Shown: positions 8,901 through 17,002 of the stretch, piece after piece | Layout: every line of letters starts with the position of its first letter | Position numbering within the stretch: the first letter of the stretch is position 1 | From: Xanthomarina sp035306605 | GTDB taxonomy: Bacteria; Bacteroidota; Bacteroidia; Flavobacteriales; Flavobacteriaceae | Direction: 5' to 3' (one strand) | DNA: 64,000 bases | Assembly (NCBI GenBank): GCA_035306605.1 | Contig: DATGNR010000010.1 | Program-made: the position numbers and the translations under genes | The notes under the pieces: generated by a model | Databases searched by the model: none | Seen by the model: only the letters and a program-made list of their open reading frames with translations | Told to the model about the DNA's origin: nothing

Positions 8901-9950
8901 ATGAAATTATCACATTTTAATTTTGATCTTCCAGAAGAATTATTAGCAGAATATCCAGCTGAAAATAGGGATGAATCTCGTTTAATGGTTTTAGATAGAG
9001 CAAAACAAACTATCGAACACAAAACCTTTAAAGATTTAATTGACTATTTCGACGAAGATGATGTAATGATTCTTAACGATACGAAAGTATTTCCTGCCAG
9101 ACTTTTTGGAAACAAAGAGAAAACAGGAGCAAGAATTGAAGTGTTTTTATTGAGGGAATTAAATGAAGAACAACGCCTTTGGGATGTTCTTGTAGATCCA
9201 GCTAGAAAAATAAGAATTGGAAATAAATTATACTTTGGTGAAGAAGAATCTTTAGTGGCTGAAGTTATTGATAACACAACATCAAGAGGTAGAACTTTAC
9301 GTTTCTTATACGATGGATCTTATAGAGATTTTCGTGTAAAACTTAAGGAACTAGGTGAAACTCCACTTCCAAAATATATTAAAAGAGAAGTAGAACCAGA
9401 AGACGAAGAGCGTTACCAAACAATTTTTGCTAAAAACGAAGGAGCAGTAGCTGCGCCAACAGCTGGTTTGCATTTCTCTAAACACCTATTAAAACGTCTA
9501 GAAATAAAAGGAATTAATTTTGCTGAAGTAACCCTACATGTTGGTTTAGGTACTTTTAATCCTGTTGAGGTTGAAGATTTATCTAAGCACAAAATGGATA
9601 GTGAAGAAATCATTATTAAAAAGGAAGCTGTAGATATTATTAATAAAGGAATTAAAAATAAAAAACGTGTATGTGCTGTTGGTACAACTGCAATGCGAGC
9701 TATTGAAAGTTCAGTATCTTCAAACGGAACATTAAACGAGTTTGATGGTTGGTCTAATAAATTCATTTTCCCTCCGTACGATTTTAGTATTGCAAACTGT
9801 ATGATTACTAACTTTCATACACCAAAATCAACTTTATTGATGATGGCTTCGGCTTTTGCAGGTCACGATTTTATTAAAAAAGCGTACGACGAAGCAATTA
9901 AAGAAAAATACAAATTCTATAGCTATGGCGATGCTATGCTAATTATTTAA
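8901..9950 (+). CDS. queA: S-adenosylmethionine:tRNA ribosyltransferase-isomerase
   Basis: A 349-residue protein, the usual QueA length when started at ATG 8901 (MKLSHFNFDLPEELLAEYP). A longer frame upstream exists but overlaps the promoter and lacks family similarity. QueA transfers and isomerises the ribosyl group of S-adenosylmethionine onto preQ1 in tRNA, making epoxyqueuosine at the wobble base. Conserved stretches include AENRDESRLMVLDR, LNDTKVFPARL, GAVAAPTAGLHF and TNFHTPKSTLLMM. A strong terminator follows, so it is probably monocistronic. Confidence 0.96.
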   Translation: MKLSHFNFDLPEELLAEYPAENRDESRLMVLDRAKQTIEHKTFKDLIDYFDEDDVMILNDTKVFPARLFGNKEKTGARIEVFLLRELNEEQRLWDVLVDPARKIRIGNKLYFGEEESLVAEVIDNTTSRGRTLRFLYDGSYRDFRVKLKELGETPLPKYIKREVEPEDEERYQTIFAKNEGAVAAPTAGLHFSKHLLKRLEIKGINFAEVTLHVGLGTFNPVEVEDLSKHKMDSEEIIIKKEAVDIINKGIKNKKRVCAVGTTAMRAIESSVSSNGTLNEFDGWSNKFIFPPYDFSIANCMITNFHTPKSTLLMMASAFAGHDFIKKAYDEAIKEKYKFYSYGDAMLII

Positions 9951-9966
9951 TTAGGATTACCTATAA

Positions 9967-9996
9967 AAAAAAGCCTTGTTTATACAGGGCTTTTTT
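9967..9996 (+). terminator. Intrinsic terminator after queA
   Basis: AAAAAAGCCTTG at 9967-9978 pairs with CAGGGCTTTTTT at 9985-9996 across a six-base loop, with one G-T wobble. A T-run continues after the stem. It begins 16 bases after the queA stop codon. Confidence 0.85.
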
Positions 9997-10000
9997 GTTT

Positions 10001-10175
10001 TTTGGGCATTCCACTTTGTGCACTTCGCTTTTTGTTCGAAAAGTGTCGCGCTTTCACTACTCGCTTTTTTATAATGCATAGGCGCAACAACATAAAAAGA
10101 GCTCAAACACCCCGATAGCTATCGGGCCGTTCAATCCCTAATGTGCTAGCCTAAGGTAGTTGCATAAATTCAAAA
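10001..10175. repeat. GC-richer palindromic intergenic element (REP-like candidate)
   Basis: The space between the queA terminator and rlmN holds a block visibly richer in G and C than its surroundings. It contains a hairpin (CACTTCG at 10021-10027 with CGAAAAGTG at 10037-10045), a second weak pairing between the T-rich block near 10062-10071 and ATAAAAAGAG near 10092-10101, and a perfect 16-base palindrome CCCGATAGCTATCGGG at 10111-10126. No open frame is present. Only one copy was seen in this window, so its status as a dispersed repeat is inference from its form and from my recollection of similar blocks in flavobacterial genomes. Confidence 0.45.
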
Positions 10176-10221
10176 ACAGTAATTCGTCAATCCAAACCCT
10201 TATTTCGTAAAATCCTTTTAT

Positions 10222-10229
10222 TACTTTTG
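10222..10229 (+). promoter_or_regulatory. Candidate -7 element of rlmN
   Basis: TACTTTTG followed by CA matches the TAnnTTTG box of Bacteroidota promoters. It ends only seven bases before the ATG at 10237, which would give a transcript with almost no leader. No TTG is found at the usual -33 distance, so the call is tentative. Confidence 0.4.
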
Positions 10230-10236
10230 CAAAACA

Positions 10237-11277
10237 ATGACAACATCAAAAAAAGACATACGCGCCCTGACAAAAGAGCAACTTCGAGATTTCTTTGTTA
10301 AAGAAGGAGATCAAGCCTTTCGTGGAAATCAAGTTTACGAATGGTTATGGAGTAAAGGTGCCCATAGCTTTGAAGATATGACTAATATTTCCAAAGAAAC
10401 CAGGCAAATGCTCGAAGATAACTTTGTTATCAACCACATTCATGTAGATACCATGCAGAAAAGTAACGATGGTACTATTAAAAATGCTGTTCGATTGCAT
10501 GATGGGTTAATTGTAGAATCAGTTTTAATTCCTACAAAAACAAGAACCACAGCGTGTGTATCTAGTCAAGTTGGTTGTAGCTTAGATTGCAGATTTTGTG
10601 CAACATCTAGACTTAAACGTATGCGTAATCTAAACCCAGACGAAATTTTTGATCAGGTTGTGGCTATCGATAAAGAAAGTAGATTATACTACGACAGACC
10701 TTTAAGTAATATTGTGTTTATGGGAATGGGTGAGCCGCTTATGAACTACAATAACGTACTAAAAGCTATCGATAAAATTACTTCTGACGAAGGTTTAGGA
10801 ATGTCGCCAAAACGAATTGTTGTTTCTACTTCAGGTGTACCAAAAATGATTAAAAAAATGGCCGATGATGAGGTTAAGTTTAAACTAGCTGTATCTCTTC
10901 ATTCTGCAATTGATGAAGTTAGAACGTCTATCATGCCATTTAATGCAACCTTCCCTTTAGCTGATTTACGTGAAGCTTTGGAGTATTGGTATGCCAAAAC
11001 AAAAAATAGAATTACCTACGAATATGTTGTTTGGAAGGACATTAACGATAAGAAAAAAGATGTTGATGCCTTAATAGAGTTTTGCAAATTTGCGCCAAGT
11101 AAGGTTAATTTAATTGAATACAACCCTATAGACGATGGCGAATTCCAACACGCCAATAACGAAGCTATAGACATGTATGTGTCAATGCTCGAGGCCAACC
11201 ATATTACAGTAACCGTTAGACGTTCTAGAGGAAAGGATATTGATGCGGCTTGTGGACAATTGGCTAATAAAAGCTAA
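10237..11277 (+). CDS. rlmN: Dual-specificity 23S rRNA/tRNA adenine-C2 methyltransferase
   Basis: A 346-residue radical-SAM enzyme that methylates C2 of A2503 in 23S rRNA and of A37 in some tRNAs. The 4Fe-4S cluster ligands are Cys114, Cys118 and Cys121 in the CxxxCxxC motif (GCSLDCRFC). The methyl-carrying cysteine is Cys339 in the C-terminal DAACGQL. The motif FMGMGEPLMNY is also characteristic. It is RlmN rather than the resistance relative Cfr, judging by length and C-terminus. It is followed after 34 bases by the polyprenyl synthase. Confidence 0.96.
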   Translation: MTTSKKDIRALTKEQLRDFFVKEGDQAFRGNQVYEWLWSKGAHSFEDMTNISKETRQMLEDNFVINHIHVDTMQKSNDGTIKNAVRLHDGLIVESVLIPTKTRTTACVSSQVGCSLDCRFCATSRLKRMRNLNPDEIFDQVVAIDKESRLYYDRPLSNIVFMGMGEPLMNYNNVLKAIDKITSDEGLGMSPKRIVVSTSGVPKMIKKMADDEVKFKLAVSLHSAIDEVRTSIMPFNATFPLADLREALEYWYAKTKNRITYEYVVWKDINDKKKDVDALIEFCKFAPSKVNLIEYNPIDDGEFQHANNEAIDMYVSMLEANHITVTVRRSRGKDIDAACGQLANKS

Positions 11278-11311
11278 TTATATTATTTGATTTGATATCT
11301 TTGATACACAA

Positions 11312-12289
11312 GTGAAAATAGTAGAACAAATAAAACAGCCCATCGACTACGAAATGGAACTTTTTGAACAGAAGTTCCTACTTTCTATGTCTTCTAAAGT
11401 AGCGTTACTTAATAGAATCACTCATTACATCGTTAATAGAAAAGGCAAGCAAATGCGTCCTATGTTTGTTTTTCTTGTCGCTAAAATGGTTTCTAATGGT
11501 GAGGTTAGTGAGCGTACCTATCGTGGTGCTTCTGTTATAGAACTTATCCATACAGCAACTTTGGTCCATGACGATGTGGTTGATGAAAGTAATAGGCGTC
11601 GAGGATTTTTCTCAATAAATGCCCTTTGGAAAAATAAAATTGCCGTATTAGTAGGCGATTATTTGCTTTCAAAAGGACTCCTACTTTCTATCGATAATAA
11701 CGATTTCGATTTACTTAAAATTATTTCCATAGCCGTAAGGGAAATGAGTGAAGGCGAATTACTTCAAATAGAAAAAGCCAGAAAATTAGATATCACAGAA
11801 GATATTTATTACGAAATTATACGTCAAAAAACAGCTACATTAATTGCAGCTTGTTGTAGTCTTGGTGCTGCTTCAGTAAAACCAGAATCGGACCATGTGG
11901 AACGCATGAGAAAATTTGGAGAACTAATAGGAATGGCTTTTCAAATAAAAGACGATTTATTCGATTATGGAAATGAGGCAATAGGTAAGCCTACTGGAAT
12001 TGATATTAAAGAGCAGAAAATGACCTTGCCATTAATTTATGTGTTAAATCGAGCAGATAAAAACGATAGAAGATGGCTTATTAATTCTATTAAAAATCAT
12101 AATAAGGATAAAAAACGGGTTAAAGAAGTAATAAGCTACGTTAAAGAAAATGGAGGATTAGATTATGCTGTTTCTAAAATGAAAGAATTCCAACAAGAAG
12201 CTCTTCAAATACTTGAAATCTATCCAAAAACAACATTTAAAAGCTCGCTAGAGCTTATGGTTAATTATGTAATTGACAGAAAAAAGTAA
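11312..12289 (+). CDS. Polyprenyl (octaprenyl-type) diphosphate synthase
   Basis: A 325-residue trans-isoprenyl diphosphate synthase. Both aspartate-rich motifs are intact: the first is DDVVD at 87-91 (with following RRRG) and the second DDLFD at 214-218. It elongates isopentenyl units, most likely to the side chain of menaquinone. The start codon is GTG at 11312, eight bases after a TATCTTTG -7 box (11296-11303); the next ATG would remove conserved N-terminal sequence. Chain length cannot be read with certainty, but overall length and motif context suit the long-chain (IspB-like) group. Confidence 0.9.
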   Translation: MKIVEQIKQPIDYEMELFEQKFLLSMSSKVALLNRITHYIVNRKGKQMRPMFVFLVAKMVSNGEVSERTYRGASVIELIHTATLVHDDVVDESNRRRGFFSINALWKNKIAVLVGDYLLSKGLLLSIDNNDFDLLKIISIAVREMSEGELLQIEKARKLDITEDIYYEIIRQKTATLIAACCSLGAASVKPESDHVERMRKFGELIGMAFQIKDDLFDYGNEAIGKPTGIDIKEQKMTLPLIYVLNRADKNDRRWLINSIKNHNKDKKRVKEVISYVKENGGLDYAVSKMKEFQQEALQILEIYPKTTFKSSLELMVNYVIDRKK

Positions 12290-12413
12290 AATATCTCGGT
12301 TAATAAAACATCTTTTTAGTACTTTTCCTTTGAATGCTTAAAATAACTCTATATCTTTAAATATTCGTAATTGATTGATAGTAAGATTGTTAATAGTCTT
12401 AATCTCTTACGAT

Positions 12414-13118
12414 ATGTTTAGTACCAATTGGTTATTTCCAATATCATTAATCTTCGGATTAGTTTTCGTCCTCTTTAACTGGTTTGGAGATGCAAACTAT
12501 GTCTCTGAACTAAATCAAGAAGATGGGCCGATAGAATACTTGACGGCGTTTTTCTACCTTTTAGCTTTTATACTTTGCTTAGTTGTGATTTTTAAAACCA
12601 AAAAGAAATTGGTGTTCCCTATTACTTGGGTGATTTTGTGTTTTGTTTTTTTGGGAGAGGAAACAAGCTGGTTTCAAAGAGTTTTTAATTATTCTGTTCC
12701 TGCAGTTGAAGCAGTTAATGTTCAAAAGGAATTCAACTTCCATAACCTAGATATGTTTGTCGGCGAGAAGCTTTTTGTTGACGGTAAAATAAGCCAAGCA
12801 GGGGTAATTAATTTCTTCAAATCCTCTCAAAATATTTTTAGAATAGGCTTTTTTGGCTACTTTTTTGCTTTACCTCTTCTCATGTTCAATAAAAAAGTTG
12901 AAACTCTACTACTAAGAATTGGATATCAAAAACCAGGAATAAAATTACTATTTGTTATGCTAATTATATTTGTCTTGTCCTTTGTGTTAGCAGTTTCGTC
13001 ACCAGTATTGGTTAAAATGGCCATGGCTGAAACTAGAGAAATGCTATATGCATACTTTATATTTATATACATTGGTTTTTATTATTGGCAACGTAGTAGG
13101 TCTGAATCCATAGTGTAA
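12414..13118 (+). CDS. Multi-spanning membrane protein with GEExSW motif, function unknown
   Basis: A 234-residue hydrophobic protein from the ATG at 12414; an in-frame start at 12375 is possible but adds only 13 residues. At least five membrane segments are visible. The segment GEETSWFQRVF at 81-91, followed by NVQKEFNFHNL at 102-112, resembles a widespread uncharacterised bacterial membrane family with EE-SW-Q-R and N-Q-E-N-H-N residues. These conserved charged residues next to the membrane could form an active site or metal site, but no activity is known to me. No neighbour suggests a role. A gene-free stretch follows. Confidence 0.7.
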   Translation: MFSTNWLFPISLIFGLVFVLFNWFGDANYVSELNQEDGPIEYLTAFFYLLAFILCLVVIFKTKKKLVFPITWVILCFVFLGEETSWFQRVFNYSVPAVEAVNVQKEFNFHNLDMFVGEKLFVDGKISQAGVINFFKSSQNIFRIGFFGYFFALPLLMFNKKVETLLLRIGYQKPGIKLLFVMLIIFVLSFVLAVSSPVLVKMAMAETREMLYAYFIFIYIGFYYWQRSRSESIV

Positions 13119-13434
13119 CTTCAAAGAAAATATTTTAATAAATTGCTTGATGTAGATGTTCTATACATTTGCTTTTCAATATAAATTGGAGCACTGCAAG
13201 TTTTTACAATCTAAATAAAAGGTTTTGCTTTAATAAGTTTAGAATCGTTCAAAATATGCGATAGATATTTATTTACTATGCAGTAAGTTCTAGTTTTTAT
13301 CTGCTTAACGCCATAACACCAATTATTTTATTAAAATTCCATTTTTTAGCTTTAAAATTTAAATAGGTTTAACAGAAGTTTATATGATTAAGACTTAATT
13401 TTAGTACTTTTATACGCTATAAAATTCTAAGCCA
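13119..13434. other. Gene-free AT-rich stretch before dnaG
   Basis: About 316 bases with no credible open frame on either strand and no strong hairpin. Near 13402-13412 the sequence TAGTACTTTTA is one base away from a TAnnTTTG box and could belong to the dnaG promoter, but no -33 element is convincing. I see nothing else in it. Confidence 0.5.
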
Positions 13435-15405
13435 TTGATATCAAGATCCACCATAGACCAAGTATTTGAAACAGCTCGTGTAGAAGAGGTTATTGGCGAT
13501 TTTGTCCAATTAAAAAAATCTGGTAGTAGTTTTAAAGGTTTAAGTCCGTTTAGTGATGAACGCTCTCCTAGTTTCATGGTTTCGCCTGTAAAACAAATTT
13601 GGAAAGACTTTTCAAGTGGGAAAGGAGGGAACGTTGTAGCCTTTTTAATGGAGCACGAGCACTTTACTTATCCTGAAGCCATAAAGTACTTAGCTAATAA
13701 GTACAATATTGAAATTGAAGAAACCGAGCAAACTAATGAGCAAAAGGAGCAGGCTGACGAGCGTGAAAGTTTGTATTTGGTAAGTGAGTTTGCAAGCAAG
13801 TATTTTCAAAATATATTACACAAAACAGATCAAGGAAAAGCTATAGGTTTAAGTTATTTTAAAGAACGTGGCTTTACTGAAGAAACCATAAAAAAATTCC
13901 ATTTAGGTTATTCCTTAGACGAATGGCAAGCTTTTACAGACGAGGCTTTAAAGCAAGGGTATCAACTAGAATTTCTCGAAAAAACGGGGGTTACCATCGT
14001 TAAAGGCGAAAAGCGTTTTGATCGATTTAAAGGACGTGTTATGTTTCCAATAAGAAGTATGAGCGGACGAGTTCTTGGGTTTGGAGGAAGAATTTTAATT
14101 AACGATAAAAAAGCTGCCAAGTATTTAAATTCACCTGAAAGTGATATTTACCATAAAAGTAAAGTGCTTTATGGAATTTTTCATGCTAAGCAGAGTATAG
14201 CTAAAGAAGATAATTGTTATTTGGTTGAAGGATATACGGATGTTATACAATTTCACCAAAGAGGAATTCAAAATGTAGTGTCTTCATCTGGAACAGCTTT
14301 GACTCCAGATCAAATCCGATTAATAAACAGATTGACAAAAAATATTACTGTATTATTTGATGGTGATGAAGCTGGGCTTAGAGCATCCCTTCGTGGGATT
14401 GATTTAATTTTGGAACAAGGCATGAACGTTAAGATATGCACCTTTCCAGCAGGTGACGATCCTGATAGTTTTGCAAAACAAAATACTTTAGAAGAAGTAA
14501 CCCTATACCTAGAAGAGAATGCCCAGGATTTTATCCAGTTTAAAGCTTCTATGTTGTTTGAGGCTTCTAAAAATGACCCTATTAAGAAAGCGGAAACGGT
14601 TCGTGATATTGTTAATAGCATTTCTAAAATTCCTGACAGAATTAAGCGTGAAATATACATTCAAGAGTGTTCCAAAATCATGGATATTAGTGAGGATGTT
14701 CTGTATAGTACTTTAGCGCAATCTTCAAAAAAAGAATTCCAAGATGCTAGCAAACAATTTAACCAAGAGCAAAAGGCTTTTGATGTTATAAAGAACCAAC
14801 CAGTCCAAAAGGGAGTTGATGTTCAATATGAATTGGAGCGAAAAATTATTCAAATTTTGTTGTTGTATGGAAATAGAACGGAAGATTTTGAAGATTTAAT
14901 CCTAAAAGAAAACGAAAAACACGAGTTGGTTTTAGAGCCTATAGTTCATCAAGCAAAAGTATTTGAAAAAATATTTTTAGATCTACAGGAGGATGAAATG
15001 GAGTTTACAAACGTGAAATTTAAAGGCCTCTACTATAAAATTATTGATACCTTAAATCAAAATCCTGAATTTGCCTTAGAGAATTTTGTAAACGACGTAG
15101 ATGCGGAGTTAGCCTCAGAAATGACAACTATTTTAATGGAAGACGAGCGGTATACTTTATCTAATTGGGAGCGGAAGAATATTTTTCCAAAAGAGAAGAC
15201 TGATTCCGTAGCACAGTTGGTAAATGAAACCATACTTAATTTACGTTGTTTTTTAATTAGCAAGAAAATAGATGCGCTTAGTCAAGAAACTAAGAGTAAT
15301 TTAGAAGTGCAATATCGTGAAATATTGGAGGAGGTTGTTGGTTACAAAAAACTGGACAACTTACTATCAAGAAAGTTGAACAAAAGCTCTTTAAATTTCC
15401 ATTAA
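13435..15405 (+). CDS. dnaG: DNA primase lacking zinc-ribbon ligands
   Basis: A 656-residue primase that makes RNA primers for replication. The start is TTG at 13435, because the family N-terminus (MISRSTIDQVFETARVEEVIGDFV) begins exactly there and no ATG fits. The N-terminal domain keeps the CHC2 fold pattern, but all four zinc ligands are replaced: by Ser37, Ser40, Asp58 and Ser61 where E. coli has Cys, His, Cys and Cys. The TOPRIM catalytic core is intact (LVEGYTDVIQFHQRG, then FDGDEAGLRASLRG). The C-terminal region is the helicase-interaction part. The 3' end overlaps the convergent regulator gene by 15 bases. Confidence 0.94.
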   Translation: MISRSTIDQVFETARVEEVIGDFVQLKKSGSSFKGLSPFSDERSPSFMVSPVKQIWKDFSSGKGGNVVAFLMEHEHFTYPEAIKYLANKYNIEIEETEQTNEQKEQADERESLYLVSEFASKYFQNILHKTDQGKAIGLSYFKERGFTEETIKKFHLGYSLDEWQAFTDEALKQGYQLEFLEKTGVTIVKGEKRFDRFKGRVMFPIRSMSGRVLGFGGRILINDKKAAKYLNSPESDIYHKSKVLYGIFHAKQSIAKEDNCYLVEGYTDVIQFHQRGIQNVVSSSGTALTPDQIRLINRLTKNITVLFDGDEAGLRASLRGIDLILEQGMNVKICTFPAGDDPDSFAKQNTLEEVTLYLEENAQDFIQFKASMLFEASKNDPIKKAETVRDIVNSISKIPDRIKREIYIQECSKIMDISEDVLYSTLAQSSKKEFQDASKQFNQEQKAFDVIKNQPVQKGVDVQYELERKIIQILLLYGNRTEDFEDLILKENEKHELVLEPIVHQAKVFEKIFLDLQEDEMEFTNVKFKGLYYKIIDTLNQNPEFALENFVNDVDAELASEMTTILMEDERYTLSNWERKNIFPKEKTDSVAQLVNETILNLRCFLISKKIDALSQETKSNLEVQYREILEEVVGYKKLDNLLSRKLNKSSLNFH

Positions 15406-16020
15406 TTTAGCTCTGTTAATTAAATCTACTATGTTTTCTACATGTAGTTTTTTCATTAATCGCGCTTTATATGTGCTAACTGTTTTTTCATTAATTTCAA
15501 GTTCTTCTGCAATTTCTTTGTTTTTCCTTCCCACAGAAATAAGTTTTAACACTTCAATTTCTCTGGTAGAAAGTTTTTTATAAGGAAATCGGTTGGAATG
15601 GCTGGCAGGTCCTCCAAAAGCCACTTTACTTGCTAAGTTATTACTTAAATATTTACCTCCTTGAGCAACCTTTATAATAGCTTCTTTAAGGGTAACTATG
15701 TTGGCACTTTTAGACAAATACCCAGAAGCTCCTGCTTTAATTGTATTAAGCGCGTAGATTTCTTCAGGTTGCGCAGAAAACATGAGAACTTTTATTTGTG
15801 GAAATTCCTTAGATAAACGCCTTAAGGCTGTAATGCCATTAAGTTTGGGAAGGTCTATTTCAGATAAAATTACATCTGCTTGTTCCTGTTTAAGAAAATC
15901 AAATATAGATTCTCCATTACTTACTCCCCCAACTACCGTTATGTCTTTGGATGCAACAAACAAAAGTTCGATGCCTTTTCTAATAATAGGGTGGCTATCA
16001 ACCACTAACAGTTTTATCAT
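15391..16020 (-). CDS. LuxR-family response regulator with Glu at the phospho-acceptor site
   Basis: A 209-residue protein with an N-terminal receiver domain (about 1-120) and a C-terminal LuxR/NarL helix-turn-helix (LSTREIEVLKLISVGRKNKEIAEEL region, about 145-205). In the receiver, Asp8, the Ser of MFSAQ and the Lys of GYLSK are kept. The position that normally carries the phosphorylated Asp is Glu54 (VILSEIDLPKLNG), so the protein is unlikely to be phosphorylated and may act as permanently active or be controlled otherwise. No histidine kinase is adjacent. It converges on dnaG and is followed upstream by nadE, also on the minus strand. Target genes are unknown. Confidence 0.9.
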   Translation of the reverse strand: MIKLLVVDSHPIIRKGIELLFVASKDITVVGGVSNGESIFDFLKQEQADVILSEIDLPKLNGITALRRLSKEFPQIKVLMFSAQPEEIYALNTIKAGASGYLSKSANIVTLKEAIIKVAQGGKYLSNNLASKVAFGGPASHSNRFPYKKLSTREIEVLKLISVGRKNKEIAEELEINEKTVSTYKARLMKKLHVENIVDLINRAKLMEI

Positions 16021-16119
16021 GTTTTCAAGAATTTTAAATATTAAGTAAGACTGTTGAGGCAGAAAAAGGTGTGTCGTATATAGTAAAGATAGGAAAATTC
16101 TGTTAAAATCTCGTTGTTT

Positions 16120-16908
16120 TTATTTTAAATTATTAGGAATCACGCAAATAGGGATAGGAGTCATTTTATGTTTATTGGCTGAGTTTAATCGTTTGTAAAT
16201 TTTAAAAACATCTTTTTGCCTGCCTTCAAAATCTTCTACGGTTTTGTTCATTTCGGCCATTTTCATGGCCCATTCAAGTTCAGGGTAGGAAGCTCCTAGT
16301 TGGTCTTCATCACTTCTGTCATCTCCAAATAAACCATCGCTTGGAGCTGCATTTATAATTGAGTTAGGAACCTTTAGAGCTTTCGCAATTTGATACACTT
16401 CAGATTTTAATAGATCGGCAATAGGACTTAAATCCACGCCACCATCACCATACTTTGTATAAAATCCAACACCAAAATCTTCTATTTTATTACCAGTTCC
16501 TGCAACCAATAATTTATGCAATCCAGCGTAATAATATAAGGTTGTCATTCGTAATCGTGCTCGAGTATTGGCTAAAGCCATGTCTACAATAGCTTGGTCT
16601 CCAGTACGAGAAACTTCAGATTTAAAGGCTTCAAAAACAGGTGTTAAATCAGTTCTTAAATCGCTTATGTTTGTAAAGTTATTTTTAAGAAAACTAATAT
16701 GTTCTTGTGCTCTTGTTACATGAGATTTCGCTTGATGAATAGGCATTTCTAGACACAAAACTTCTAATCCGGTTTTAGCGCAAAGCGTTGAGGTAACGGC
16801 AGAATCGATGCCTCCAGAGATACCAAGAACAAAACCATTAACATTTGCTTTTAATGCGTATTCTTTAAGCCAATTTACTATATGGTCTATTACTTTTTCT
16901 GTATCCAT
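16120..16908 (-). CDS. nadE: NAD+ synthase (ammonia-dependent type)
   Basis: A 262-residue NAD synthetase starting at the ATG at 16908 (MDTEKVIDHIVNWL); an upstream TTG in frame adds seven residues without family support. It amidates nicotinic acid adenine dinucleotide to NAD using ATP. The PP-loop is LGISGGIDSAVTSTL, and later KIEDFGVGFYTKYGDGGVD and SDGLFGDDRSDEDQLG are typical. No glutaminase domain is attached, so free ammonia or a separate subunit supplies nitrogen. It is divergent from gldB. A TACTTTTG -7 box on the minus strand lies at 16950-16957. Confidence 0.95.
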   Translation of the reverse strand: MDTEKVIDHIVNWLKEYALKANVNGFVLGISGGIDSAVTSTLCAKTGLEVLCLEMPIHQAKSHVTRAQEHISFLKNNFTNISDLRTDLTPVFEAFKSEVSRTGDQAIVDMALANTRARLRMTTLYYYAGLHKLLVAGTGNKIEDFGVGFYTKYGDGGVDLSPIADLLKSEVYQIAKALKVPNSIINAAPSDGLFGDDRSDEDQLGASYPELEWAMKMAEMNKTVEDFEGRQKDVFKIYKRLNSANKHKMTPIPICVIPNNLK

Positions 16909-16949
16909 TTTCAATGTGTTTTTAAACAAAGTATCTTACCTTTGCTAAA

Positions 16950-16957
16950 CAAAAGTA
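16950..16957 (-). promoter_or_regulatory. Candidate -7 element of nadE
   Basis: Minus-strand TACTTTTG matches TAnnTTTG and lies 41 bases upstream of the nadE start. The only TTG found upstream is 28 bases away, longer than usual, so support is limited. Confidence 0.35.
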
Positions 16958-17002
16958 AAAGAATCACCTTATTAATAAAAATTAACAAGCTTTTTGTTTT
17001 AT

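Noticed and set aside
9413..9766. Antisense open frame inside queA (and similar long antisense frames inside groEL, dnaG and mreB)
   Set aside because: They mirror conserved genes on the other strand, have no promoter or start signals, and their composition follows the codon pattern of the sense gene.
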